DNA of 52,343 nucleotides from JANWHZ01 sp964527385 (GCA_964527385.1 CAZGPZ010000002.1:1-52343), one strand, 5' to 3'; positions 26,201 to 34,483 are shown, numbered from the stretch's first letter. Made by a program: numbers and translations. Notes: a model not told the origin generated them from the letters alone.

Positions 26201-27180
26201 GTTGGGCATGAGGTGATATCGGTGCGACACACCCGGCGCATGCCATCTGGCGCGAGGTTGGCCTTGCCGTTGTTTGCATACACATCAAAACTGATAATGA
26301 GCGAAGTGGGCCAGCCTCCTATTGGCATGCTGATGTTATAGCCAACGTCAGTGTCACTTATCGGATACCATATTGATGACTTTGACCATTGGCCGCTACC
26401 CTCGACGCTCCAGGTAAAATCCGTGCGGGATAGTCCTGTGCCTGTGTGATCTTGAACGTGTGCTTTTACGGGCAACGATAGACCATTGATAAGGTTAGAT
26501 GTCCCGTCGCTCGGTGTTGGGCTTACCCACCAACCGCCAACACCTGCAGGGTCAAACCATGGCCATGGGTTTACGTCAGACTTGTATGCACCCCCTGCCG
26601 GCCTTACTTCGAAGTGTAAATGGCACCCTGTTGAGTATGGGGCTCCAGGTAATGTACCGATGTCTGCAACATGTGTGCCTGCGGGAATATCTTGCCCCAC
26701 GGATACATACACTGCTTGTACGTGTGCAAGTAAAACATCGTGGCCGTCTTGTGTACGTAGTGTTGGATAAAGATTTCCGTAGTATTGGCTCATCTCGCCG
26801 CCAATCGAAACAACATGTAACGGAACCGGAGCGACTAGAGGTGAGCCACACTCGGTGCCAAAGCCTAGATCAACGCCGGAATGCCAATGGGATTTATCTG
26901 ACGGGCATTGATGATTGCCATCTGTCGCCAGAGGCTCAACACTTACACTAGTACATCCATAATCCTGGGTGACGTCGCGAGCCCCGCTCCACCAAGGTGA
27001 TGTTAATCCTGAAGCGCTAGCTATTTTGGGAACAAAAGCTAATCCGCCAGAGGTCACGAGGATAGACGCTGCGCCAAACAAAAAAGCCCTTTTCAGGGCT
27101 TGCTTCATCCGACGGGCGAGCGAACTCACCCCAAGAACAATAAAGTTGCTAATAGACTCCCGCGCGATGACAGTATTCAT
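23206..27180 (-). CDS. Giant secreted M23 metallopeptidase with beta/gamma-crystallin and PKD domains
   Basis: 1324 residues counted from the ATG at 27180, which has GGGAG upstream. The N-terminal signal/anchor is followed by an M23/LytM domain: HWHSGVDLGFG and GCHLHFEVRPA supply the zinc ligands. Then come four beta/gamma-crystallin-like repeats (VSVFVDPNFGGDCVTKDFGD, PNDSISSVRLG and variants), a fibronectin-like region, a cadherin-like stretch, three PKD domains (YTFDFGDGTIVGPQAG pattern) and a C-terminal carbohydrate-binding-like domain (NFQSGIGNWAISKN). M23 enzymes cut peptidoglycan cross-bridges or elastin-like peptides. An exported protein of this size suggests action on another cell's wall or on matrix (inference). 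It is carried between tRNA-Arg remnants. Confidence 0.88.
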   Translation of the reverse strand: MNTVIARESISNFIVLGVSSLARRMKQALKRAFLFGAASILVTSGGLAFVPKIASASGLTSPWWSGARDVTQDYGCTSVSVEPLATDGNHQCPSDKSHWHSGVDLGFGTECGSPLVAPVPLHVVSIGGEMSQYYGNLYPTLRTQDGHDVLLAHVQAVYVSVGQDIPAGTHVADIGTLPGAPYSTGCHLHFEVRPAGGAYKSDVNPWPWFDPAGVGGWWVSPTPSDGTSNLINGLSLPVKAHVQDHTGTGLSRTDFTWSVEGSGQWSKSSIWYPISDTDVGYNISMPIGGWPTSLIISFDVYANNGKANLAPDGMRRVCRTDITSCPTVTQVAPGNIGGGGGGGGQTTGCVPGSNQVSVFVDPNFGGDCVTKDFGDYSSPSVIGLPNDSISSVRLGSGASAVLCKDDNFSNTCQWVTSDKSDLTSSDPNDVGNDQTSSMRVQSGPSTTGCSPGSNQVSVYIDPNFQGGCITKDIGDYSSPTAIGLPNDSISSVRIGGGAKATLCRDDGFSNTCEDFTSDDGDLSNNSVGDNQVSSMRVQGGQPTTGCSPSPMQVAFFVDSNYNGTCIIRTIGDYGSPSAIGLPNDSISSLRVGLHVKVMICRDDNFSNTCEWYENDDNDLSNNSIGDNQVSSARVISRGHVALCDNTNYGGECHWYYAGDTGINYYNMPDQGFNDRAESIYYEPGYEGQYHVVAYTDVNQSGALLHTDNSIASLSSPYNNSISSIQIYKNQPSGATTVSPANGAKFPSTTTDVDLSFNGGDSGQVYAWNDTGTYSYAGQWQSSHMDHLSGLAPGRYFWQARAQNFVGIGPWSDIASFTINTPPQILGGTLSIDGGTTQAIQINALDNEQDSLTLTANNLPSFATFTDNLDGTGTLTLAPSSSTGGQFTINLTANDGELNGTSLIAVTVTPTADPPVAALSVSPGNGVAPLVVTADASASAAGTNPIANYTFDFGDGTIVGPQAGTTTSHTYALPGSYSVTVTVADDMGLTSSAAQTVDISTAPPVASLSLSPSSGTAPVSVTADASGSTAGTYPISSYTFDFGDSTMMGPQAGSSATHTYVSAGTFTVTVTAIDDHGNTASASKSIIIANPTPPTANFGLTPTSGYAPLNITANASTSTPGSNPITAYTFDFGDGTIVGPQAGSSASHTYTVPGTYTVTLTVRDSIGLIATSTKTITVSLAPLVFENFQSGIGNWAISKNVSAQTSGANTFLRFVAKPKSTVTASRAIGSTTLSPYSKITLRINLNGAMMPSGNNSQFYLQQGTNTYVVSLSSYVTQGLSGWQTITVPVSDFVGFDKTTTITSLGFSFSTSKNSTFDVDDITFTN

Positions 27181-27265
27181 ATGCTGAAGCTCCCTTACGT
27201 TCTTACGCAACTAGCCGGAATCATAGTACGAGCAAGATAAAAAATCAAGCGCTATTTCAGCTGGA

Positions 27266-27322
27266 TAGAGCAAGAGACTTCTAAGCTCAAGGTCGCAGGT
27301 TCGAATCCTGCCGGGGGTACCA
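27266..27322 (+). repeat. 3' remnant of tRNA-Arg (57 identical bases)
   Basis: Bases 27266-27322 match the 3' portion of the intact tRNA-Arg, from the end of the D arm to CCA, without difference. The 5' part is degenerate (acceptor and D stem lost), so it should not fold as a tRNA. It has its own hairpin terminator downstream. It fits an attachment-site duplicate at the far end of an inserted segment. Confidence 0.9.
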
Positions 27323-27336
27323 TTCCGTTTATGCTT

Positions 27337-27361
27337 AAAAGACTTCTTTCGGAAGTCTTTT
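27337..27361 (+). terminator. Hairpin after the tRNA-Arg remnant
   Basis: AAAAGACTTC pairs with GAAGTCTTTT around TTTCG; it is symmetric and could work in both directions. Confidence 0.75.
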
Positions 27362-27370
27362 CATTTTTGC

Positions 27371-27376
27371 TAGAAT
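27371..27376 (+). promoter_or_regulatory. -10 hexamer of the deaminase gene
   Basis: TAGAAT ends 6 bases before the ATG at 27383. Confidence 0.45.
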
Positions 27377-27382
27377 ATGCCA

Positions 27383-27784
27383 ATGAATGATGCGATGTAT
27401 CTTGAGGAAGCAGTTCGGTTAGCAAAGCAATCGAACGAGCCAGTTGGTTGTGCATCTATTCTAGTCGACCACAATGGCATAATTATTGCCCAAGCGTTTA
27501 ACTCCCAACGTGTTGATAACTTAACGGCGTCTCACGCGGAAATGAAAGCTATCGCGCTAGCAAATCAGAAACTAGGCCGAAAGCTTAGGGGCATAACTGC
27601 ATACGGCAACTGCGAGCCTTGCACTATGTGCTTGACCGCTCTAATCTTCGCCGAAGTCGAACGAGTTGTTTTCGCGCAGCGCCTTAACGACTTTGTAAGT
27701 GAAGACAAAAAAATTACTATCGACTGCTTCGAATTTGTAAAGCAGTTCCCGCATTCGCCTAAACTAGCATTGCATCCACTTTAG
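27383..27784 (+). CDS. Zinc-dependent nucleoside/tRNA deaminase family protein
   Basis: 133 residues. The cytidine/deoxycytidylate-deaminase zinc motif is complete: HAEMKAI (His ligand and catalytic Glu) and CEPCTMC (two Cys ligands). The CEPCTMCLTALIFAEVERVV stretch resembles TadA and guanine deaminases more than cytidine deaminases. Either base or tRNA adenosine deamination is possible. The chosen ATG is 6 bases after TAGAAT; an ATG at 27377 abuts the hexamer. It sits between two tRNA-Arg-derived repeats and so looks like cassette cargo. Confidence 0.88.
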   Translation: MNDAMYLEEAVRLAKQSNEPVGCASILVDHNGIIIAQAFNSQRVDNLTASHAEMKAIALANQKLGRKLRGITAYGNCEPCTMCLTALIFAEVERVVFAQRLNDFVSEDKKITIDCFEFVKQFPHSPKLALHPL

Positions 27785-27823
27785 AACCCCGTACTAGTGT
27801 CCGAACATCGGCTAGAATGTGCC

Positions 27824-27995
27824 GTACCACACAGAGAGTCGGTCCTAGTGACCGGCTTTTTGTGTGGCGCTCCTGCGAATTCGGTTCTGCGACTCGGCAG
27901 CGAAGCTGACGGTAGTAGCGGGTGCGTACAGGAACGAGCATACAGAAGCTTGCTTCGATAGGCGGACTCCGTGCCTTATCTTGCCGGGGGTACCA
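27824..27995 (+). repeat. 172-base direct repeat, copy 2
   Basis: Same length and order as 22589-22760: terminator hairpin, spacer, degenerate T-arm (GGTGCG replaces GGTTCG), insert with AGAAGCTTGCTTCGATA, and the tRNA-Arg 3' half ending GGTACCA. The two copies flank the 5-kb segment with the giant M23 gene and the deaminase. Confidence 0.88.
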
Positions 27996-28086
27996 ATTCC
28001 TCGCGTCAGATCGTTCTGGGTCTAGAAACACGCTCCGAATGAAGACTCTATCTGGTATTTAGTTCGGATCCCGAATGCTTCTTTGA

Positions 28087-28092
28087 TATGAT
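28087..28092 (+). promoter_or_regulatory. -10 hexamer of the HD-domain gene
   Basis: TATGAT ends 6 bases before the ATG at 28099. Confidence 0.5.
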
Positions 28093-28098
28093 GTTTGC

Positions 28099-28676
28099 AT
28101 GAGCAGGCTAGATACCCTGAAGCAAAAAGTTGAAGAGCTGTATACTTCCAACCACCCGGATGCAGATGTCTGGATTGGCTGGGGCTATAAAAACCATGTT
28201 CTTGTTGTTACTGAACTTGCAGAGAAAATCGCGAAGACACAGGGCGCACTGTTGAATTTTGTGTAGCGGGCGCTTTACTTCACGATATAGCAGATGCTGT
28301 GATGGCGCGAGAAAGACCAGAACATGAGACAGAAAGCTTGACGCTTGCCGATAACCTACTCCAGGAAAGCGGCTTTAGTGTCCATGAGGCTGATCATATT
28401 ATTCGTGAAATTATACAACCACATAGCTGCGATCCTAAACTGCCGACAATACTCGAAGGCAAAGTTGTTGCAACTGCTGACGGAGCAGCCCACTTTATAA
28501 CAGATTTTTACCCATACTTTTGCTGGCAACATTACGGTCCCGATGAAGATTACACCAAGTTCAAGACGTGGGTACTCAAGAAAATGGAGAAGGACTTCAC
28601 GAAGAAGATTTTCTTCGATGAAGTAAAAAATGAGGTAAACCCTAGGTACGAAGCGCTTAAGTTAGTATTTGGATAA
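28099..28676 (+). pseudogene. HD-domain phosphohydrolase, interrupted by a frameshift
   Basis: The first frame (MSRLDTLKQKVEELYTSNHP) runs 55 codons to a TAG at 28264. A second frame continues the same domain (EFCVAGALLHDIADAVMARE) to 28676. One base missing near 28247 accounts for the break. The HD metal ligands are all present once joined: His in YKNHVLVV, HD in LLHDIAD, and Asp in ATADGAAH. Such proteins hydrolyse nucleotide phosphates. Both halves look conserved, so sequence error is plausible. Unrepaired, the product would be a useless 55-residue fragment. Confidence 0.8.
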
Positions 28677-28712
28677 TGGACCATCCCAGTCCTAACCTGC
28701 GCAAGAATGCTG

Positions 28713-28718
28713 TACCAT
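28713..28718 (+). promoter_or_regulatory. -10 hexamer of the second NUDIX gene
   Basis: TACCAT ends 7 bases before the ATG at 28726. Confidence 0.4.
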
Positions 28719-28725
28719 TTTGGTG

Positions 28726-29151
28726 ATGGCTGAAGTTATCGATTTATCATCGCACGGCATTGTCGCGCTTGTCCGTAATGCCAGCGGTAAATTCTTGCTC
28801 CTGCAAGAATCCCGCAAAGTCATGAAGGGCCGTTGGGCACCCCCTCATGGACGCTGTGAGGCATCAGACAAATCAGAAGAAGCCGGCGTGATACGAGAAG
28901 CCGCGGAAGAAACAGGCTTGGCCGTCAAACCGATCAAGAAATTGCTCACGCAGGCAGCCGACACAAAGGTCAAAACCGTCTCGTTTTGGCTGGTAACCGT
29001 GGTTGGTGGCGATGTAAAGATCGACGCGTCGGAAGCTGCCCGGCATGGCTGGTTTAGTGTAGACGAAATATTGGAAATGCCATTATATCCAGGCACGAAA
29101 ACATTTTTTGAGAAAGTCAGGTCCGGCGAACTGCCGCTAGTGCCGAGCTAG
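28726..29151 (+). CDS. NUDIX hydrolase
   Basis: 141 residues. A Nudix helix with IREAAEETGL is clear, but the box is imperfect: there is one extra residue after the glycine and Lys where the first Glu is usual. The catalytic REAAEE glutamates remain. It resembles MutT/Nudix proteins acting on small nucleotides. The ATG at 28726 is chosen by the hexamer; two non-ATG codons upstream (TTG, GTG) fall within the spacer. Confidence 0.85.
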   Translation: MAEVIDLSSHGIVALVRNASGKFLLLQESRKVMKGRWAPPHGRCEASDKSEEAGVIREAAEETGLAVKPIKKLLTQAADTKVKTVSFWLVTVVGGDVKIDASEAARHGWFSVDEILEMPLYPGTKTFFEKVRSGELPLVPS

Positions 29152-29165
29152 TCTCGGCCAAGCAC

Positions 29166-29171
29166 TATTAT
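29166..29171 (+). promoter_or_regulatory. -10 hexamer of the zinc peptidase gene
   Basis: TATTAT ends 7 bases before the ATG at 29179. Confidence 0.5.
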
Positions 29172-29178
29172 TGGGAAT

Positions 29179-29823
29179 ATGATAAAAGTCATCCATTACC
29201 AGGACGAAACAACCGAAAGGCCCCTTGAAGCGATCATCGGCGAGTACTACGACGGGGTTCGCAAGCTATTGCCCGAATTGCCCGAGACGATTCAGGTCTA
29301 TTTCAGTGATTACGGCATTCTTGCCGGCAGCGGCGTCGGAGCCTTTGCTTACGCCCATGACATCCTGACTATATCGATTGATCCCTACTTCAAAAATAAG
29401 AATAAACAACGGAACGAAATCCGCGCGGCAATATTCCACGAGTCTTTTCACCTGTACCAAAATTTCACCAGCAAGGATGGTCCTTTTTCAGCGATAGACA
29501 ATGCGCTTTACGAGGGCATGGCGACGATATTCGAGCGTGAATACTGCGGCATATGGCAACCATACGGGGACTACAGAATGGTCACAGAGGAAAAACTCAA
29601 GTTATGGATGAACGAACTGCGCCAACTAAGCCTTGAGGATTTTCGCAATAATTATCGTGAGTGGAAATTTTTTCATCCAAAATATAACGCACGTTGGATC
29701 GTATATAAGGTCGGAACGTGGATGATTGACCAGATATTACAGGACCACACGCTTACTATTTTTGATTTGAGCTTCAAGACAGCTGCTGAAATACTAAAGC
29801 TGTATGACGACAAACCTGTTTAG
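29179..29823 (+). CDS. Putative zinc metallopeptidase (DUF2268-like)
   Basis: 214 residues, no signal peptide. AAIFHESFHLYQ supplies an HExxH zinc site, and YEGMATIFERE about 30 residues on may provide the third ligand, as in gluzincins. The arrangement resembles DUF2268 predicted zinc proteases. It appears cytoplasmic; the substrate is unknown. Confidence 0.72.
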   Translation: MIKVIHYQDETTERPLEAIIGEYYDGVRKLLPELPETIQVYFSDYGILAGSGVGAFAYAHDILTISIDPYFKNKNKQRNEIRAAIFHESFHLYQNFTSKDGPFSAIDNALYEGMATIFEREYCGIWQPYGDYRMVTEEKLKLWMNELRQLSLEDFRNNYREWKFFHPKYNARWIVYKVGTWMIDQILQDHTLTIFDLSFKTAAEILKLYDDKPV

Positions 29824-29971
29824 CCCAAAGCCCGCGAGTGAACAGTGAACCGGTTTTGTTTGGCATGCCTGCAAGCACCGGCGGTCACGCTGCGGTCATG
29901 GTATTTTCGATTGACACAAAGGCGCCAAAGCGTGATATTGAACATCAGATTATTAAACGGGGGAGGGACTA

Positions 29972-31048
29972 ATGAAACATTATCCAGTATTATTTGCCAT
30001 CGCCGCGGTGGCGACGCTCGTGGGCTTGACGTCAGCGCTACCAAGCCGCGCGGCGGCGGACGCAGCCCAATGCCAGCAGGAAACGCTCCCCGTCACGCTA
30101 TCCGCGCTTGACCCGACGGTTTATCACATCGCCGGAAAGCTGTGTTGGCAAGGCAGCCTGGCGGGCAAAACCATGCAGCTGCTCATCCATGGCTACACTT
30201 ATGACCAAAACTATTGGGATTTTCCGTACCAGCAGCCCAATTATTCGTACGTGGCGAGCGCGGTCCAAGCTGGCTATGCGACGCTGGCAATCGACCGGAT
30301 CGGCGTCGGCCAGAGTGACCATCCCGCGCCGGAGCTAGTGACTGTCCTGTCCGAAGGGTATACCGTCCACCAAATCGTCCAGGACCTTCGCGGCGGCACT
30401 ATCGAAGGCACCGCCTTCCCCAAAATCGTGCTCGTCGGACATTCGCTCGGCACGCTCATCGCCTGGACCGAAGCGGCAACATACCAGGACGTAGACGGTG
30501 TCATTGCTAGTGGTTGGATGCACACGCTGAACCCGGTCGCCGCCGCAAGCATCCTCAGCTCCAGTTACCCGGCTGTACTGGACCCGAAGTTCGCGGGTAG
30601 CGGCTTGCCGGTTGGCTACCTGACGACCGTGCCCGGAACACGCGGGTCGCTCTTCTATAACGCTGCCAATGCCGACCCGAACGTCATCGCGCTTGACGAA
30701 CAGCTGAAGCAAACCGGCACGGACGGAGAAGAAGCAACATTCGCCACCGGCAACGACCCGCTCTTGACGCTGTCAATCCACGTGCCGGTAATGACCGCCG
30801 TGGGCCAAAACGACGGGATTTTCTGTGTCCCGTTGCTACTTTCCTGTGCAAACGGTACCGCGGTAAAGGCTCGTGAGCAAGTATTCTACACCCCTGATGC
30901 TTGCTTGGAGGGCTATTCCCTGCCTGGCTCCGGCCATGACATGAACCTGCACCTGAACGCCGGCGCCTGGTACACAGCTGCGAATAATTGGATTGCCCGC
31001 CGCGTCGGCGCGAACGTAGCCACGCCGCCAACCCAGCCGTGTGAGTAA
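29972..31048 (+). CDS. Secreted alpha/beta-hydrolase
   Basis: 358 residues. A signal peptide (1-30) ends in PSRAAADA. The alpha/beta-hydrolase core shows LLIHGYTYDQNYWDF (oxyanion region), LAIDRIGVGQSDHP, the nucleophile elbow VLVGHSLGTLIAW and a late GSGHDMNLH histidine. It could be an esterase or lipase acting outside the cell. A GGGGGAGG Shine-Dalgarno precedes the ATG. It converges on the PA14 protein gene. Confidence 0.88.
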   Translation: MKHYPVLFAIAAVATLVGLTSALPSRAAADAAQCQQETLPVTLSALDPTVYHIAGKLCWQGSLAGKTMQLLIHGYTYDQNYWDFPYQQPNYSYVASAVQAGYATLAIDRIGVGQSDHPAPELVTVLSEGYTVHQIVQDLRGGTIEGTAFPKIVLVGHSLGTLIAWTEAATYQDVDGVIASGWMHTLNPVAAASILSSSYPAVLDPKFAGSGLPVGYLTTVPGTRGSLFYNAANADPNVIALDEQLKQTGTDGEEATFATGNDPLLTLSIHVPVMTAVGQNDGIFCVPLLLSCANGTAVKAREQVFYTPDACLEGYSLPGSGHDMNLHLNAGAWYTAANNWIARRVGANVATPPTQPCE

Positions 31049-31057
31049 CCCCTAGAA

Positions 31058-34000
31058 CTAGTTGTAGCTCAGCCTGGCTGTGGCGCCGGACAAACCTTCA
31101 AAATATTCCATGCGGATCTTGTGGCTGCCTGCCATTAGGGAACGGGTGACTGAGTAGGAGGTCGGCGGCTCGCCTTTCCATTCGTTGATGGCCAAAACAT
31201 CATCGATATAGAGGCGAACACCGTCATCGCTAGTGACCGTGAATGTATGGTTGCCGGCGGCAAAGTTCGCGATTTTTGTCCAGCGGGCCGAGAAGTTGTC
31301 AACATGTACGCTGGAAGCCGGCGAGCCGGTGCCCCAGTTAAAATTAACCGAGGAATCGGAGCGCGCCAGTGCCTGGGTGCCGCTGAGACCAGTATTATTC
31401 CAATACGACCCTTCGTATGCACCGGTGCCGAGGTCGAACAGGTAATACGTAAGCTGTGCCTGCGCATTGCCGGTGCCTTCGTAGTATTCCATCCGGATAG
31501 TATGGTAACCAGCCGCCAGCTGTTTATACCCATAGTTCGTTGATGCGCCCGGAGTCCAGTGATCGATGACGAGTTGGTTATCGATATACAACCGGACACC
31601 GTCATCAGCCGTAGCCTGGAATCGATACGTCCCTAGCGTGGCGAAGTATGGTGTCTGCGTCCAGCGGACCGAGAAGTTGTCAGCCGTGATACTACTTTCG
31701 GGGGAGCCGGTGCCCCAATTGAAGTTGATGGATGGGTCGTTTCGCACCATCGCCGGCGTACCAGCAAGCGACGAATTGGCGAAATACTGCCCCAGGAATG
31801 GTGGCGTCGCTCGTGACACAAGCGAGTAAGTCATCCTGGCAACGGCGCTAGCCACCCAATCGAAGTATTCCATTTTGATAGTATGGTTGCCGGAACCGAG
31901 CGCTATGCTGGCACTATAGGTCGTCACCGACTGGCCCTTCCATTGATTGATGACCAATGCGCCATCAATATACAACCGGACGCCATCGTCGGTAGTCGTT
32001 GTAAATTTATACGTCCCTGCATCTAGCGGTATGGTACGCGTCCAGCGCACGGAGAATTTATCAGCTGGCATACCCGTCCCGGGGGAGCCGGTGCCCCAAT
32101 TGAAGTTGATGGATGGGTCGCGGCGCGTGATTACTGGCGAGCCGCTCAGGCTTGTATTCGGATAGTATTGGCCGACATATGCTGGGAGGGCCGGCGTTAT
32201 TAGGATTGGCTCCGTCGCCGTATTGGCCGATCCTTTCACATCCCTTACGGTAAGGGTTATCGTAAACGCGCCCGATCTCGTATACGTGTGGCTTGCAGAG
32301 GAACCTGCCTGCGGCCCGACCGTCGTGCCGTCGCCGAAATCGAACATGTAATCTGCGATCGGATATGTCCCCGCCACCGACCCAGACGCTCGTGCCGTCA
32401 CGGCGAGCGCCCCGGAGCCGTGCGTGGCCGATAATGACAAAGAAGCCGTTGGGGGAGCCGCCAGCACGGCAATCTGCTGGGATGTGGTGGAAGTGAGGCC
32501 ATTCGCGTCCGTCACCGTGACGCTCGCCGTGTATGTTCCCGGCGTTGCATATGTATGATTAGCGCTGCCAGGAGAGGCCAAGGTGGCCTTAGTGCCATCA
32601 CCGAAATCGAACACGCAACTGGTAATCACGCTCGTGCCGCCGGTCGAACCATTTGCATAGAATGTATCCGTGAAGGGTGCGTTGCCAGATGGTGCGGCCG
32701 GATACATCACGGCAGCTGGGCCGACAGGAGGTATAAGCGACGTTGCGTATAATGAGGAGTCGGCGGCCCCGAGGTACAGGATGTTGTTGGCAACTGCCAC
32801 GCTTGTGGCGTTCGCGGGTACCCCCGCGATCTTAAGCTGTGTCCAGTGCGTGAGATCGGTGGTGGCATATATTGTGGACCCATCGATTGCGTAGAGGGTC
32901 TTGCCTGTGTCGTCAACTGCGATATCAGTAACCATGATCGGGGCTTGGCTCACTGATATCCCATCATATATCTTGAGCTGTGTCCTGCCTATTTTCTCGC
33001 TCGCTTCGTAAACCAGCTTGCCAGCAAACGAAATAGGCCGCCAGCCATCGCCATAATACCCCCCGGACATATCAGGGCAGGTTGACCATGCTGTGCCATC
33101 GTATGCCTGGCATGGCTGGTGCACGTTGCTCAGGACATCCCAAGCTTGGGTATATAATTTGCCATTGAGGACGCCCAAGGGATAGATGCGAGTATAGTCG
33201 TTCGTATTGGTCAGGTAGTCATGCGGCTTGGCGTCAATCATTTTTGTCCACGTCACGCCGTTGTTGGTACTATGCCAGACCGCGCCGGTTATACCCTGCT
33301 CGAGTGTGCCGTTCACATTAACCTTGCCGAGCGCTGACCCTGATACCCATAAATCAGTACCATCAAGCGTATTCATATCCATAACATGCTCGGCATCAAC
33401 CCAATCGCCGGTCGTGCTAGGCGGGCAACTTGATGGCATCGGCGATAGCCCTTTGACATCTTGCCAATGGACGCCGTCAGTGGTTTTGGCATACATGAAA
33501 CCACACTGCGAGCCTTTCGGGTCCAGCGCCAAGCCGTAGAGCGTGCCGTTAATCGCCCGGAAATTATAGATTGCCTCTGTGCTCGACGTGAATGAATTGC
33601 CGCTGCTATCCAACGAATCTGCAATGTCACCCGTTAACGGGTCGTACGACATGATATGCACCGGTCCGGTATTCGCGCCGTAATCTCCGTAACCCATGTA
33701 GATTTTGCCATTCCAAGGCATGAGCGTCGCGATCGATTTTCCGATAGCTGTCGGCTGTTGGGATGCAAATGTATTTGTCCCTAATAGCACGAATGACCCG
33801 GATGGAACGGCCGAACTCGTAACGCTCGCCGTCACCGCACAGCGATCGACTGATGTGATATACGAACACCACAGACGATCAAACAAGAATTTTCCAAAGG
33901 GAATGACGAGCACCGCTACCACCACGCCGGCAATTGCAAACCGGTTCAAGCGGCGCACATGTGGCGCCAGCCCGGCAGCGAGGTTCTTGGCTTGCTCATG

Positions 34001-34093
34001 AACAGGAATCTTAGGGGTCAGTTCTGGCGGCGAGACAACGACCGGCGTTTGCTCCCCGAGGCGCCGGTTGCGACGAAGTTTATTACGAGCCAT
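31058..34093 (-). CDS. Surface protein with propeller-like, two PKD and three PA14 domains
   Basis: 1011 residues. A cytoplasmic basic start is followed by one membrane helix (about 50-72, FAIAGVVVAVLVIPFGKFLF). Then a large beta-propeller-like region (about 100-450, with repeated exo-sialidase-like stretches), two PKD domains (FDFGDGTK and FDFGDGTTVGPQ) and three PA14 domains, each with TTDDGVRLYID-type sequence and the NFNWGTGSP linker. PA14 domains bind carbohydrate. The likely role is adhesion to a partner or matrix. The three PA14 modules are also similar at DNA level, indicating duplication. The ATG lies 5 bases after TATCAT. Confidence 0.85.
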   Translation of the reverse strand: MARNKLRRNRRLGEQTPVVVSPPELTPKIPVHEQAKNLAAGLAPHVRRLNRFAIAGVVVAVLVIPFGKFLFDRLWCSYITSVDRCAVTASVTSSAVPSGSFVLLGTNTFASQQPTAIGKSIATLMPWNGKIYMGYGDYGANTGPVHIMSYDPLTGDIADSLDSSGNSFTSSTEAIYNFRAINGTLYGLALDPKGSQCGFMYAKTTDGVHWQDVKGLSPMPSSCPPSTTGDWVDAEHVMDMNTLDGTDLWVSGSALGKVNVNGTLEQGITGAVWHSTNNGVTWTKMIDAKPHDYLTNTNDYTRIYPLGVLNGKLYTQAWDVLSNVHQPCQAYDGTAWSTCPDMSGGYYGDGWRPISFAGKLVYEASEKIGRTQLKIYDGISVSQAPIMVTDIAVDDTGKTLYAIDGSTIYATTDLTHWTQLKIAGVPANATSVAVANNILYLGAADSSLYATSLIPPVGPAAVMYPAAPSGNAPFTDTFYANGSTGGTSVITSCVFDFGDGTKATLASPGSANHTYATPGTYTASVTVTDANGLTSTTSQQIAVLAAPPTASLSLSATHGSGALAVTARASGSVAGTYPIADYMFDFGDGTTVGPQAGSSASHTYTRSGAFTITLTVRDVKGSANTATEPILITPALPAYVGQYYPNTSLSGSPVITRRDPSINFNWGTGSPGTGMPADKFSVRWTRTIPLDAGTYKFTTTTDDGVRLYIDGALVINQWKGQSVTTYSASIALGSGNHTIKMEYFDWVASAVARMTYSLVSRATPPFLGQYFANSSLAGTPAMVRNDPSINFNWGTGSPESSITADNFSVRWTQTPYFATLGTYRFQATADDGVRLYIDNQLVIDHWTPGASTNYGYKQLAAGYHTIRMEYYEGTGNAQAQLTYYLFDLGTGAYEGSYWNNTGLSGTQALARSDSSVNFNWGTGSPASSVHVDNFSARWTKIANFAAGNHTFTVTSDDGVRLYIDDVLAINEWKGEPPTSYSVTRSLMAGSHKIRMEYFEGLSGATARLSYN

Positions 34094-34098
34094 GATTT

Positions 34099-34104
34099 AT
34101 GATA
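34099..34104 (-). promoter_or_regulatory. -10 hexamer of the PKD/PA14 gene
   Basis: TATCAT on the minus strand ends 5 bases before the ATG at 34093. Confidence 0.4.
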
Positions 34105-34298
34105 ACCATAAATATTACGCGGTTGCAACTGCTTAACCCGAGCGAGGGCATCCCTGGCAGTGCCCCATCTTCTTGGCGTGCCAGTAAGGCACATGGCATA
34201 TTCTGCCCATAGTTGCCCGCCATGTAGTGGACGCGTTTGTATTTTCACGCATTATTCGATATAATCACCCCTGTTGTTGCTGCATTGTGGCAAAAACC

Positions 34299-34339
34299 AA
34301 AATTCCAAATCAGGGAGCTTGCCGACCGTTTGGAATTTT
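34299..34339. repeat. 11-bp inverted repeat
   Basis: AAAATTCCAAA pairs with TTTGGAATTTT across 19 bases. There is no T run directly after. The stretch 34110-34500 otherwise holds no recognisable gene. Confidence 0.7.
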
Positions 34340-34445
34340 GAGAGGAGGAACGTAGTCGCCAGCCGAAGCTTTTGCCCGCTAAGGCAAAACGAGGCAAAGG
34401 CGTAGATTCCGATAATCGAGCGATCAGCGAGATTATATGCAGAAC

Positions 34446-34483
34446 CCAAGAAATCCTGCTCCTATACGAAAAAGATTTCTTGG
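34446..34483. repeat. 10-bp inverted repeat upstream of tRNA-His
   Basis: CCAAGAAATC and GATTTCTTGG, perfect arms 18 bases apart, 18 bases before the tRNA. It could be an operator or a recombination arm; no function can be assigned. Confidence 0.65.

Noticed and set aside
27252..27322. Second functional tRNA-Arg
   Set aside because: The anticodon and T arms are intact, but the acceptor 5' strand and D stem do not pair, so it is better read as an integration remnant.
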